The notes under the pieces are model-generated. The model was not told the DNA's origin. It worked only from the letters and a program-made list of their open reading frames with translations, and ran no database searches. A stretch of 64,000 nucleotides of DNA, from NCBI RefSeq assembly GCF_000342005.1, contig NZ_AOHO01000078.1:124001-188000 (forward strand). Reading direction: 5' to 3'. This document shows, one piece after another, positions 8,799 to 20,200 of the stretch (its first letter is position 1; each line of letters begins with the position of its first letter). The position numbers and the translations under genes were made by a program. This DNA comes from Amycolatopsis decaplanina DSM 44594. Lineage in GTDB: Bacteria > Actinomycetota > Actinomycetes > Mycobacteriales > Pseudonocardiaceae.

Positions 8799-9602
8799 AT
8801 GTCCCGGTACGAATGGGAAGTCGACCACTCCGGAATTGAAATGATCCGCACCAAGAGCGAGCCGGAACGCGATGAGGTGACCACCCACAGAATTTATGAC
8901 AGCTTCGAGTCACCCTCCGACATCGCTGTCTTCATGGAACACCACGTGTTCGCCGTGTGGGACTTCATGTCTCTGCTGAAAAGCCTGCAACGTCAGTTGA
9001 CCTGCGTGGAGGTGCCCTGGATTCCACAGGGGCACGCGGCCAGCAGGCGACTCATCAATGACATCGTCCTTGTCGAAGAGAGCGATGAGCTGGATTCGGG
9101 ATTCAGTAGCCATTTCGAGCTCTATCGCGCCGCCATGGCGCAAGCCGGCGCGAACACCCGAGCCATCGACGAGTTCCTCGCGGCCCTTCGGCTCGGGAAA
9201 ACCGTGCCGGATGCACTGACCGTCCCCCGGATTCCAGAGCCATTGGCGAAATTCGTTTCGGCGACCTGGCGGCTCATCACCGAGGCACCCGCGCATTGCC
9301 AAGCCGCCGCATTCGCCTTCGGCCGAGAGGACCTCATTCCGGAAATGTTCGACAAGGTGATCTCAGATGAGCCCGCCGACGACCGCTTCCGCTTGTTCCG
9401 CAGCTACCTCGAACGACACATCGAAGTCGACGCCGACGAGCACACCCCCATGGCGATGCAGATGCTCGCCGACCTTTGCGGCGACGACGAAGCCAAGTGG
9501 GATCAGTGCGTCGGCACCGTTCGCTCGGCGATGCGCGCCCGAGCCCGCCTTTGGGACGGCATCGTCCTCGCGATGGAGTCCACCCTGACCGGCGTCCGGT
9601 GA
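8799..9602 (+). CDS. DUF3050 protein, haem-oxygenase-like di-metal oxidase fold
   Basis: A 267-residue protein matching DUF3050 along its length: [56 protein letters not shown] and [21 protein letters not shown]. The Glu/His/Asp residues in these helices resemble the ligands of haem-oxygenase-like diiron oxidases. Members of that superfamily catalyse oxidative cleavage, N-oxygenation or decarboxylation in natural-product pathways, so a tailoring role is plausible but substrate is unknown. The start is uncertain: ATG 8799 is preferred, with ATG 8841 as the alternative, because residues encoded from 8451 onward look non-coding. It lies between the siderophore operon and the decayed transporter zone, with no operon partner. 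Confidence 0.8.
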   Translation: MSRYEWEVDHSGIEMIRTKSEPERDEVTTHRIYDSFESPSDIAVFMEHHVFAVWDFMSLLKSLQRQLTCVEVPWIPQGHAASRRLINDIVLVEESDELDSGFSSHFELYRAAMAQAGANTRAIDEFLAALRLGKTVPDALTVPRIPEPLAKFVSATWRLITEAPAHCQAAAFAFGREDLIPEMFDKVISDEPADDRFRLFRSYLERHIEVDADEHTPMAMQMLADLCGDDEAKWDQCVGTVRSAMRARARLWDGIVLAMESTLTGVR

Positions 9603-9835
9603 ACGTAACGCCTGCCCGGACAGGCGTTGCCCCAGGAATTCGAGGGGTTCCGGGAGGACAGTGACCCACCGACGAACGGGCAGCGTCCGACGCGCACCCT
9701 TGGGATTTCGGCCTGCGTATGGCCCTTCTGCGCGGGCAGCTCGATCACGGCTTCGAGACAGTTCCGAAACTCGCGTCCCTGCCGGGGATCTATCCATAAA
9801 GGACCCATAGGTGTGCAGGACGGTGCAGCGTGGGA

Positions 9836-9894
9836 TGAGGAAGCCCCCGACTAGGGCAGCGACTCCCTAACCGATCGACACGGGGGCTTCCTCA
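9836..9894. terminator. Large intergenic hairpin (14-bp perfect stem)
   Basis: TGAGGAAGCCCCCG at 9836-9849 pairs perfectly with CGGGGGCTTCCTCA at 9881-9894 around a 31-base loop. It lies 230 bases after the DUF3050 stop. There is no clear U-run, so it may be a structural terminator or the remnant of a mobile-element end. Confidence 0.5.
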
Positions 9895-10123
9895 CTCGCC
9901 ACTCTCCGGCGCCACACTCGGGGCAGTCAAGAGGAAACCGACCCGGTTGCCCATAATGATCAGCGTTTTGCACTGGCACCCCCTCGTGAGAATGTGGTCA
10001 CCCCAGCCTGCAACTGACCGTTACTCCACCGGGACGAGGGGCCACCGATTCAGACCGGACCATTGCCGGTGAAGCAACACCGTGCACAGCCGGAAATATC
10101 CACCGACGGACCATGGGAGAAAC

Positions 10124-10176
10124 GGCAGCGGTCCGCTCTACCAGCCGGGGCCTTCCGGCGGGAGCGGACCGCTGCC
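10124..10176. terminator. Second large intergenic hairpin (15-bp perfect stem)
   Basis: GGCAGCGGTCCGCTC at 10124-10138 pairs perfectly with GAGCGGACCGCTGCC at 10162-10176. The 23-base loop itself contains a CCGG...CCGG pair. It is followed by a pyrimidine-rich tract. It lies between the DUF3050 gene and the 3' end of the ATPase remnant and could terminate transcription from either side. The rest of 9603-10482 shows no supportable gene. Confidence 0.5.
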
Positions 10177-10482
10177 CTCCTATCTCCTCCACGTGGCAAC
10201 CCCGAGTGTGGGTGTGCAGGGGGTTCATGACCGCCACGCAACGACCAACCTAACCCAACCGTCAGCGTCAATGTGGGCAGAAAATCATGACAGAAGCACC
10301 CTTACCGGCAGCGCCAGATCCCGCGCTATCACAGCGATCAGGTGAGCAGCCCGCTCACCACGCTGGTCCACCCCCAGCGAGCGCCGATGCTCTCGGTGTC
10401 GAAGCCGCCCGAGATCCCCGGCGCCGAACGCTTCCGCGGCCCGATCGACCACACTGGACACTGCCAAAGCCGGAAGCCCGGG

Positions 10483-11642
10483 TTAGGCGAGGGTGGGCTC
10501 GCGGGCCTCCGCGAGGCGGTCACCCGACACGTCGAACCAGCTCGCTCCGTCGAGGTCGGGCCGTACCCGGCACTCAGCGCCCGGTTCCAGCTGGAGCTCC
10601 CCCGGGATCTTGGCGAGGTGGAGGTCGCGGGAGGCCGCCGCACCCACCTCCGTAGTCGCCGGCCCCAGCTTGAAGCCGACGATCATCTCGGCCCCCAGGT
10701 GCTCGACGGTCACCGCGTGCGCGACCAGACCCTCCTCTCCCACGGAGATCCGCTCGGCACGCACCCCCAGCTGCACCTCGCCCGCGGAGACCGGGCAGTC
10801 CGCCGGAGCGGGCAGGGTCTGTCCGTCGACCGTGATCGTCCCGTCCTGCACTCGCACGGGCAGCACGTTCATCGGCGGCGAACCAATGAACCGCGCGACG
10901 AACGCGTTGGCGGGACGGTCGCAGATCTCCTTCGGCTTGCCGTACTGCTGGACCACGCCGTCGTTGAGCACGACGATCCGGGTGCCCATGGTCATGGCCT
11001 CCACCCGGTCGTGTGTGACGTAGACGAAGGACTTGCGCACCCGCCGGTAGAGCGCGGCGATCTCGGCGCGCATGGACGTGCGCAGCTTGGCGTCGAGGTT
11101 GGACAGCGGCTCGTCGAGCAGGTAGATCGCGGGCTCGCGGACCAGCGCCCTGGCCACGGCCACGCGCTGGCGCTGCCCGCCGGACAGCGCCTTGGGCCGC
11201 CGGTCGAGGTATCGCGTCAGCTCCAGCATCTCGGCGACCTCGTCGATCTTCGCGACCATGTCCGGGCGCTTGAGCGCCTTGCGCCGCGCCAGGTTGCCCA
11301 CGATCGGGATGTGGTGCCACCACCGGTGCTCGTCCATCAGCAGCGGAACGCGATGTTGGCGCGCACCGTCATCTGCGGGTAGAGCGCGTAGGACTGGAAC
11401 ACGAAGGCGACGTTGCGCTCCTTCGGCGACTTGGCGTTGACGACCTCGCCGTCGAAGCGGAGCTCGCCGCCGGAGACCTCGGTGAGTCCCGCGATCATGC
11501 GGAGCATCGTGGACTTGCCGCAGCCTGACGGGCCGAGCAGGACGAGGAACTCCTGGTCCGGCACCTCGGCGTCGAACTCACGGATGACCTCGGTGCCTCC
11601 GTAGCTCTTGCGGAGGTGGTCGAACGCGATGACCGGCATCAT
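10483..11642 (-). pseudogene. Sugar ABC transporter ATP-binding protein (MalK/UgpC-like), frameshifted
   Basis: The two parts join into one MalK-type ATPase. The upstream part has Walker A (GPSGCGKST) and a Q-loop (FVFQSYALYPQMTV). The downstream part has the signature LSGGQRQRVAVARAL, Walker B (YLLDEPLSNLD), the VTHDRVEAM switch and a C-terminal regulatory domain. Reading stops after ANIAFRC and resumes in another frame at LLMDEHRWW. Restoring one C in the CC run opposite 11345-11346 would give AFPLLMDEHRWW. As written the N-terminal product has 101 residues and is inactive. It follows the permease remnant directly. True decay and a homopolymer miscall are both possible. Confidence 0.85.
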
Positions 11643-11644
11643 GA

Positions 11645-12037
11645 TCAGCCCTTCACAGATCCGGCGGTCAGCCCGGAGACGATCCGGCGCTGGACGAGCA
11701 CGAAGAAGACGACGGCGGGGATGGTGAACAGCACGGCCGCGCTGAAGACCGTGTCGAGCGGGGTGGAGTACTCCCCTATGAAGGACGCGATGCCGGTCGA
11801 GGCGACCCAGCTCTCCTTGTCCTGCATGAAGGTGGTGGCGAACAGGTACTCGTTCCAGCCGTCGAAGAACGTGATGACGGCGGCGGCCGCGAGCGACGGC
11901 ACGATCACCGGGGTGACCACGAACTGCAGGATTCCGAGGCTGTTCGCCCCGTCCACCCGCGCGGACTCCTCGATCTCGTAGGGCACCCGGGCCGTGTCGA
12001 CGGCATGCTGCAGATCAGTCATCCTGGTAACTGCCAT
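11645..12037 (-). pseudogene. Carbohydrate ABC transporter permease (MalG-like), 5'-truncated
   Basis: From about 11988 the translation matches the C-terminal third of a MalG-type permease: the coupling-loop EIEESARVDGANSLGILQFVVTP, a membrane helix, FFDGWNEYLFATTF, then a last helix and the typical QRRIVSGLTAGSVKG end. The N-terminal helices are missing, and residues before the motif look unrelated, so the gene was cut by a rearrangement near 12000. The stop lies just before the ATPase start, preserving the normal permease-ATPase order. No binding protein or second permease remains nearby. The product cannot function as a transporter subunit. Confidence 0.8.
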
Positions 12038-12339
12038 TCCGTGTCTCAATCGGGTTGAACGGATGGCACGTACCGGGCCAGGGATGGACAACACAGTGAC
12101 GGGTGTCCTGGTGGCACAGGCTCCTATCAAGTCACATCCCCTGGCCTGGTCACGTGCATGAACAGAGACCCAGCACGAGTCGGCAGATCTTTCGCAAGAC
12201 AACCCTCAACCAGGGCGTCAGTGGCTTTCCGGGCCAGACCCCGCCAGGCCTCCATCCACACACATCATCATCACTGTGGCTTTCGCGACGCGGCCACCCC
12301 ACGGCCGCGAGCGAATCCCCGCCACCCGACACCTTTGCC

Positions 12340-12730
12340 TTACCCCTCAATAGGTGTCAGGGATCGGCGCACCAGTAGCCATCGTGCCCAGCCTGGCGGG
12401 GTGCTGTCCTCGCACACCGGTAACGAGGGGACCGCCCAGTCGTTCTTCCCCGCGAGCGGCGCCAGCAGGCCACGCACGTGGGCACGGGGGTGCCCGGTGA
12501 TCCAGACAGCAAGATCCTCATCAGTCAACACAAGACCGGCAGACCACCAGGACTGTTCCAAGATCGGTGTTTCCCGGCCCGGCACGCCGGGTTGAGGCTC
12601 CGCAAGAGTGAGTCCGGGCCGGCGGCGGGAGCAGGCCGCCGCGGTGGCGATGGCGTGGGATACGGCCACCGGTAACGCCCAGCCGCAACGGGGCGAGATA
12701 TCAGTCGCTGTCGACTCGTTGTAGCACGGG
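12340..12730 (-). pseudogene. Possible transposase remnant (IS701/IS4-like)
   Basis: In one minus-strand frame the segment NDWAV...PGWARWLLVRRSLTP resembles the region of IS701-type transposases that precedes the catalytic Glu block. The reading ends soon after, with no DDE core, ribosome site or terminal inverted repeats that I can see. It sits between the truncated permease and the PKS1-monooxygenase operon, where a rearrangement is already indicated. The match is weak and rests on a few residues. Bases 12038-12339 hold nothing else recognisable. Confidence 0.3.
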
Positions 12731-14221
12731 TCAGGTGTCACGGAACGTGCCGACAGATTCCTGTGTGTGCAGGAATCTGTAGTCATCCCTGCGGAGGGTG
12801 CGCAGGCGCAGGCGATAGTGCAGGGTCGAGCTCGGCCAGAGGACCGTTCCGCCCGGCGAGTCGCTCTGGTACCAATTGCGGCACTTGGCGGGCGCCCAGA
12901 TCGTCCTGGCGAAGCGTGTCCGCATCTCGGCCAGGAAGCGGTCGGTCGCGTCGTGGCGCACTGTCAGAGCTCGGGCACCGGTCGACCGCGTCGTGCGGAT
13001 GGCTTGAACCACGTAGCGGGCCTGTGCCTCGATGTTCGGCACGACGCTCGTGTACGGCGCGAACCCGTTCGGCCCTCCGGCCATGAACATGTTCGGGAAG
13101 TCCGGCACCGCGAGCCCCTGGTAGCCGTGTATGCCGCCCCTCCATGCCTCCTTCAGCGTTCGGCCGCCGATGCCGGCGATCTCGATCCGGTCGAACGAGC
13201 CGGTGAGGTCGAATCCGGTGGCGTAGACGAGAACATCGGTTTGATGTTCCCCACCGGCCTCGTCGACGATCCTGTCCTGGCGTACCTCGGCCGGGCTGCC
13301 GGACACGACGTGGACGTCCGGCCGGTTCAGCGTCGCGTAGTAGTCGGTGGAGAACAGGACTCGCTTGCAGCCCAGGGGATAATCCGGCGTCACGAGTGCG
13401 CGCAGCGACGGGTCCGCGATCTGCTCGGCGATTCGCCGACGCACGATCGGCTCGGCGACGCGTAGCAGGTCCGGCCGGGTATGGAAGCCGAAGCCGCGTT
13501 TCTCCCGTTGCAGGTAGATCCCCAGCCGGTGCAGGGACTGCGCGGCCGGGAGCCACGCGAAAAGCCGTTGCCGCCAGGCCGGGATCGCCGCGTCCGCCTT
13601 CGGCAGCACCCACGGCGGGGTGCGCTGGAAGATCGTCAGCGATGCAGCACGTTCGGCCAGGTGCGGCACAACCTGGACCCCGGAGGCGCCGACGCCGACG
13701 AGCGTCACGTGCTTGTCCGCCAGGTCGACGTCGTTGTTCCAGCACGAGGTATGCCAGGTGCTGCCCCGGAACGTCGCCGCGCCAGGCAACTCCGGAATCC
13801 GGGGCATGTGCAGGCCACCGACCCCGAGTACGAGGAACCGGCTGACGAAGGTGGTGCCGTCCGCGGTCTCGACGGTCCACTCCGCCGCGCCCTCGTCCCA
13901 GCGCGCGCTCACCACCCGGATGCCGAAGCGGATCCGCGGCAGCAGCCCGTGCCGCACCGCGACACCGCGAAGGTACCCGAGGATTTCCTCCTGACCGGCG
14001 TATGTCGAGCGCCAGAAAGGATTCTTGGTGTGCGAGTACGAATACAGGTGCGCTTCGACGTCGCAGGCCGCACCTGGATACGTGTTGGACTGCCAGGTGC
14101 CGCCGAGATCCGGCGCCTTCTCCAGTACCACGAAATCGATCCCGGATCGCGCGAGTGCCACAGCCTGACCGATCCCGGACAGCCCGGCGCCGATGATCAG
14201 TGCTTCCGTCCGAGTCGTCAT
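12731..14221 (-). CDS. Flavin-dependent monooxygenase, type I Baeyer-Villiger
   Basis: A 496-residue FAD/NADPH monooxygenase. It has an FAD Rossmann motif GAGLSGIG (11-18), the LGGTWQSNTYPGAACDVE block, the Baeyer-Villiger fingerprint F-x-G-x-x-x-H-x-x-x-W at 151-161 (F151, G153, H157, W161), a second Rossmann motif GVGASG (176-181) and the YATGFD end motif. Such enzymes insert oxygen next to a ketone to give an ester or lactone, or hydroxylate. The ATG at 14221 overlaps the PKS1 stop as ATGA, so the two are translationally coupled and the likely substrate is the PKS1 product. A longer frame upstream lies inside the PKS gene and is not used. Confidence 0.92.
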   Translation of the reverse strand: MTTRTEALIIGAGLSGIGQAVALARSGIDFVVLEKAPDLGGTWQSNTYPGAACDVEAHLYSYSHTKNPFWRSTYAGQEEILGYLRGVAVRHGLLPRIRFGIRVVSARWDEGAAEWTVETADGTTFVSRFLVLGVGGLHMPRIPELPGAATFRGSTWHTSCWNNDVDLADKHVTLVGVGASGVQVVPHLAERAASLTIFQRTPPWVLPKADAAIPAWRQRLFAWLPAAQSLHRLGIYLQREKRGFGFHTRPDLLRVAEPIVRRRIAEQIADPSLRALVTPDYPLGCKRVLFSTDYYATLNRPDVHVVSGSPAEVRQDRIVDEAGGEHQTDVLVYATGFDLTGSFDRIEIAGIGGRTLKEAWRGGIHGYQGLAVPDFPNMFMAGGPNGFAPYTSVVPNIEAQARYVVQAIRTTRSTGARALTVRHDATDRFLAEMRTRFARTIWAPAKCRNWYQSDSPGGTVLWPSSTLHYRLRLRTLRRDDYRFLHTQESVGTFRDT

Positions 14222-17200
14222 CGCGTACCTTCCCTGAGGAACTGGCCGATCTCGGGCCACAATCCGGTCCACACCCGATCTTCGTGTTCGCTGTCGTGTG
14301 CCAACCCGGGCACGGTGATCATTTCCGCGGGCAGCCCCGCCTCCCGTACCCTGGCGGCGAGTTCTTCCGACTGTGCGAGGGGCACGACGGAGTCCGCGTC
14401 GCCGTGCACGATCAGCAGCGGTGCGCCGAGCGTGCCGATGCCGGCGAGCGGCTGCCGTTCCGGTGCGCCGAAGTAGCGTTCGACGTCGGCCGAGCTGAAC
14501 CCTGAACCCGCCGGGAGCAGAGTGCCGGGCTGGGCTTGCTCGGCCGCGACCAGCATCGCCGGGTCGTAAAGGCCCATCAGCAGTGTCGCGTGCCGCCACA
14601 GATCGGGACGGCGTTCCAACGCCAGCAACGCGGTATAGGCACCGCGGCTGGTGCCCACGATGCTGATCCGGGTGCCGTCGATCTCGGGCAGGTCGGCGAG
14701 GTACCGCGTGGCCGCGATGACGTCGTCGACGTCTCCGCCGCCCATTTCGGCCCTGGCGGTGAAATCGGGACCGTGCCCTGGCGCGCCGCGCTGGTCGACG
14801 GTGAGGACCGCGAACCCGGCGGCGAGCAGTGGCGCGTGTTCGCTGAGGTGCGCGTAGTCACCGTCGGCGTTCAACGCTCCGCCTTCGCCCGCCGTGCACA
14901 CCACGACGGCCGGATGCGGTCCGGGGTCCGGGGGAACGCTCAGGTGGCCGTAGATCACCAGCCCATCGGCCGAGGTGATCTCGTGCGGCGCGGCGGCCGT
15001 TTCGGGCCGTGTACGGTCCAGCTCGTCGACGAGAATCTCGGCGAGCACGCCCACGCTGAGGCTGCGCTGCAGCCGCACCGCGGGCACCGCGACCCCGAGA
15101 TGCCTCTGCAGCTGCACCCGTAGCTCGACCGCGGTGAGCGAGTCGACGTCGACCACCTGATCTTCGCCGAGCTGCTGTTCGGTGAGGCCCGTGGTCCGCT
15201 GCAACAACGGCGTGACGAGCGCGGGCAGCATCGACGCGCGGTCGTCAGGGCCGGCCTCCCGCAGCCGCCTCCCCACGGACTCGTCCCCGCTATCCGCGGC
15301 GCCCACCGGGACTACGGTCGCGACCGTCGGCAACGCCGCGAGCTGCGGATTCGCGCGCGCCCACCGCGGCCAATCGATGTCGGCGACCGACACCTCCGCA
15401 GGCTGCGTGTGCAGCAACGCTCCCAGCTCGGCGACCACCCGGGCGGGGGAAATACCGACATGACCGGTGCGGCGAAGGACATCCCCGACGTAGCCGTCAC
15501 GGCTCACCGCGACTCCGACGTCGTCGACCATTCCCCAGCCGACGCTGGTCGCGGGAAGCCCCTGTGCGCGCCGGTAGCGGGCGAGGCCGTTGAGGAACTC
15601 ATTGGCTGTGGCGTACGCGCCCGCGCCGACCGCGCCCAATTGTGCCGCGACCGACGAAAACAGCACGAAGAAGTCGAGACTGTCGCCGAGAGTTTCGCGG
15701 TGCAGATGCCAAGCGCCGTCCGCCTTCGGCCGGGTTGCCGTGAGCAGCCGGTCAGCGTCGGCGTCGGCGAGCACGACGTCGTCGAAATCGGCCGCGGCAT
15801 GCACGACACCGGCGAGCGGGGGCAGCTGGGCGCGGACGGCCGCGACGAGTGCCCGCACCTGCGCGTGGTCACCGATATCGGCCTTCTCGACCCGCACCTC
15901 GACGCCTTCGGCGGTCAAGTCCGTCACCAGCCGACCGGCTACGTCCGTGGTGATCCCGCCGCGGCCGACGAGCACGAGGTGCCGCGCGCCTTGTTCGGCA
16001 AGCCAGCGCGCCACCGTCCGGCCGAGGCCACCGAGACCACCGGTGATGACGTACGTCCGATCCGGCCGGACCGGCGCCTCGGGCATCGACGCCGCCGGCA
16101 CCAGCACCTCCTCATCGGCCATGCGCAGCACGATCTTCCCTCGGTGCTCGGGACTCGCCATGGCACGGAAGGCCTCGGCGGCGTCCTTCGCCTGCCACTC
16201 GGCGACCGGCAACGGCGCGATCACCTTCTGCTCGCAGAGTTCCGCGACCGCCTGCATGCAATCCCGGACGTCGGCAGGGCGCAGGGCCATCATCTGGTCG
16301 TAGTCGAAGGAGTGGAACGACAGCGCCCGCCGGGTCGAGGCGAGCCGCACCGCGTGGTCCGCGACGTCTCCCGGTTTGCCCAGCTCGACGAACCTCCCGA
16401 AGGTGCTCAGCGCACGGAGGCTGTGGTCGATCATGCTGCCGGGCAACGAGTTCAGCACCACGTCGACGCCGGCGCCACCGGTCCAGTCCAGGATGTCGTC
16501 CGCGAACGAAGACGACCGTGAATCGGCGACGTGCGCAAAGCCTTCCTGTCGCAGGAAATCGCGCCGCTGTGCACTGCCCGCGGTGACGAATACCTCCGCG
16601 CCGAGCCACTTCGAGATCCGCGCCGCCACCAGCCCGACGCCCCCGGCGGCGGAATGGATGAGCACCCGCTCCCCGTCACGGAGGTCCGCGAGCCGGACGA
16701 GCGACAGGTGCGCGGTGACCACGGGCAGCAGCGACGCGGCCTCGGCGGCGGACAACGCTGCCGGTTTCTTGACCACGCGTACCGCGTCGAGCGTCACGTG
16801 CGAGACGAACAGGTCCCGGCTGTGCGCGAACACCTCATCCCCGATTTCGAGATCGGCCACGCCCTCGCCCACCGCCACGACCGTTCCCGCGCATTCGAGC
16901 CCGAGCGACTCTCCGGAATGGCTGCCCTCGATCGCGTAAGACGAGATCAGACCGGTGTGCTTGAGGACGTCCTTGAAATTGAGTCCCACGTGGGACACCT
17001 GGAGCTCGACCTCGCCGGGACCGGGCGGACGGCGGGTGGTGGCGAGGAAACCGAGTTCACCACCGGACGACTCCAGCCGCACCGGGGTGACGTCGGTGCG
17101 TGTGCGGAGGTGGTCGAGTTCCGAGCCGTCCTCGGCCTGTTTCAACCGCCGCACATACCGGCCGTCGGGGTGGAGCGAGACCTCGTCGCCTCCGTCGTGC

Positions 17201-20200
17201 AGGATCTCGGCGAGCAGCGCCTCCCCGGACACACCCGGTGCGAGATCCACCAGCCGGCATCGCAGCTCCGGCCGTTCCGCGGCGACGACGCGGCCGAAGC
17301 CCCACAACGAAGCCGCTGACGGGTTCACTGTGGAGACGCCTTGTGCCCCCGTGGTCACGAGGAACAACGGCACGGCAGGCAGTTCCTGCACGAGCCGCAA
17401 CGGTGCGGCGATCGGTGCGCACGCGGCCTCGGCGTCGAAGCTATCCACGTAAACCACGCCGCGGCAGGCCGAAGCCGCCGCTAGCACCCGATCGAGCCAG
17501 TCGTCCCCGGCCGGATCCACGGCGAGGACGCCTGCCCCGGCAGCGGCGAGGTCCCGGACGAGCCCGGCTGCCGTGGCCGACGCTCCGATGACGATCCACC
17601 GGCCGTCCAGCCGCCGCTCCGACGCCTCCGGTAGCGGTTCCAGCTGCCACACGTGCCCGTAGACCAGCACCGACGGCTCGTCCGCCGCTTCCGCGAGCCG
17701 CCTGGCCTGCAGCCCCCTCACCTCGGCGACGACTTCGCCGTCGTCGGTCACCAGGGACAGATCGCATTCGATCCGGCCAGGCCCCGCGGCGGGCCGGCCC
17801 CGGCCGTGCACCCACAGCCGGGTGGCCGGGCTGCGGAAGAACTGCAGCGCATCGATCCTGGCCGGCACATAGGTGCCGGATTCCACGCCATCGCCGAGCA
17901 TCAGCGCACCGGCGATCACCGCCTGCAGCGCCGCGTCGAGCACCACAGGGTGCAGCCGGTGGCCTGTCTGCTCGGCGGTGTCCAGCCGCAGTTCGGCGAA
18001 CACCTCACGGCTCTCCTGACGCCACCACAGCCGCTCCACGGCACGGAACGCCGGACCGTAGTTCAGCCCGGTACCGCCGAGGCGCGAGTACACTTCTTCA
18101 TGCCCGAGCTCCGGCAGTCCTTCAGCCAGGCCAGCGAGTATTTCGGTACGACGTTCCGGCAGCCGCGCCTTGGCGAAGTGGCCGCGGCGCAGCTCGGCGT
18201 GCAACGTCCACACAGGATCGTCGGGCTGGGTGCGGCTGTGCAGCGTGAGCAACTGCCGTGCCGGGTCGAAGCCCGCCCGCAGCGTCGGGATCGACGACGG
18301 TGCCAGTACGAGCGGCCGGTGGAACACGACGTCTTCGAGCAGACACGGCTCGTCGTCCGGGAAGGCGGCCAGTGCGGCTTCCAGATAACCGGAGCCGGGG
18401 AACACCACGGACTCACCGATCCGGTGATCATCGAGGTAGGACAGCGCCGAGGTCGACAGCTCGATGTCGTGGACCGGCGTGACCCCGGCGACCGGCTGTC
18501 CGCCGAGCAAAAGGTCAGTGGCGCCCAGCCGCTTTTGCCGCGACGCCACCGATTCCAGCCAGTGCCGTTCCCGCTGCCACGGATACCGGGGCAGATCGAG
18601 GTGCTCACGCGGCCCCGGATGCACCCGATCCCATGCCGGATCGGCGCCGGCGGCATATCGCTGACCGAGCGCGGTGAGCAAGTACTCGCGCTGTTGTTCG
18701 CCGCGGCGCGACGACGCCAGGCGAATGATGTCGTCGGACCGGTCGGCCAGCGCCTCGTCGATCGCGGACGCGAGCACCGGATGCGGTCCGATCTCCAGCA
18801 CGGCACCGGGAGCCCGGGTGAGCACGCGCCGGAACGCGTCGGCGAACAAGACCGTCTCGCGGACGTTGCGCCACCAGTAACCCGCATCGAGTTCCGGACC
18901 CTCGATCTGGTCACCGGTGACCGTAGAGAAAAGCGGGACTTCCGCACGGCGCGGGCGAATCTCCCGCAACGCGGCGAGCAGCGGTTCGCGGATCTCCTCC
19001 ATCTGGTGGCTGTGGTACGCCACCTCGACGCGGAGCGGTTTCACCGACGCTCCCGCGTCTGTCAGCTCCCGGCTCACGGCTGCCAAGGCGTCGTGGTCGC
19101 CGGCGAGCGTTGTCGCGTACGTGCTGTTGACCGCGGCGACCGCGACGCCATCCCGCAGATACGCGGCGACCTCGTCCGCGGGCAGGTCCACGGCCGCCAT
19201 CGCGCCGCGTCCGGCAAGGCGTGACTGAAGGTTCGCGCGGTGGAAGCTGATGGTGAGGGCGTCTTCGAGCGTGTACACGCCCGCTGCATAAGCGGCAGCG
19301 ACCTCGCCGACACTGTGGCCCACGACGAAGTCCGGCTCGATTTCCCACTCCCGCCACAACGCGGTGAGCCCGGCCTGCACCACGAAATTCGCGACCTGCG
19401 CGTACAGAGTTTCGGTCAGCCGTGATTCGGCTTCGTCGCGGTCGAGCTCGTCCGCGATGCAAACCCCGAATTTCGCCAGCACCTTGTCGCAAGCCGTGAC
19501 AACCTCGGCGAAACACGGCTCCGTCGCCAAGAGCTCACGACCCATACCCCACCACTGCGGGCCCATTCCGGTGTACACAAAGGCATTTCCCGGCCGCGTC
19601 GCCCGCCTCGGTTCGACGGTCAGCTCCCGCAGCTTGGCCGCCGCCTCCGCCGCGTCCCCGGCCACCACGAATGTCCGCAGTGGATGGTGCTCACGGTGCC
19701 GCGATGCCACCCTGGCAACCCGCCGCAGGGAAGGGCTTCCCGGGCTTTCCAGCGCCGTCGCGTAGGAATCCACCAGTGCACGCAAGGCTTCCGGACTTCG
19801 CGCCGACAGCGGCAGGAGAACCGGCCCGGCCTCCGCCTCGGTCGCCGCGACCGGCTCGGATCCCGTCCACTGCTCCAGGATGGCGTGTGCGTTCGTCCCG
19901 CCGAAGCCGAACGAGTTCACCCCGGCCCGGCGCGGGCCCGCCGACTCCGGGAACGGCACCATCTCCGTCGGCACCCTCAGCGGAAGCCGGTCGAACGGGA
20001 TCTTCGGATTAGGCCGTTCGAAATGCAGGTTGGGCGGGATCAGCCCCTTGCCGAGGCACAGCACCGCCTTGATCACCCCGGCGATACCCGCCGCCGCCTC
20101 TGTGTGCCCGAAGTTCGATTTGACCGATCCGATCCAGTGCGTACGCGACGAATCACCCAGGGCCTCACCGATCGCGGTGGCCTCGATCGGATCACCCACC

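Noticed and set aside
14222-14599. Upstream extension of the monooxygenase frame
   Set aside because: It lies inside the PKS1 hydrolase domain in another frame; the ATGA overlap at 14221 gives the natural start.
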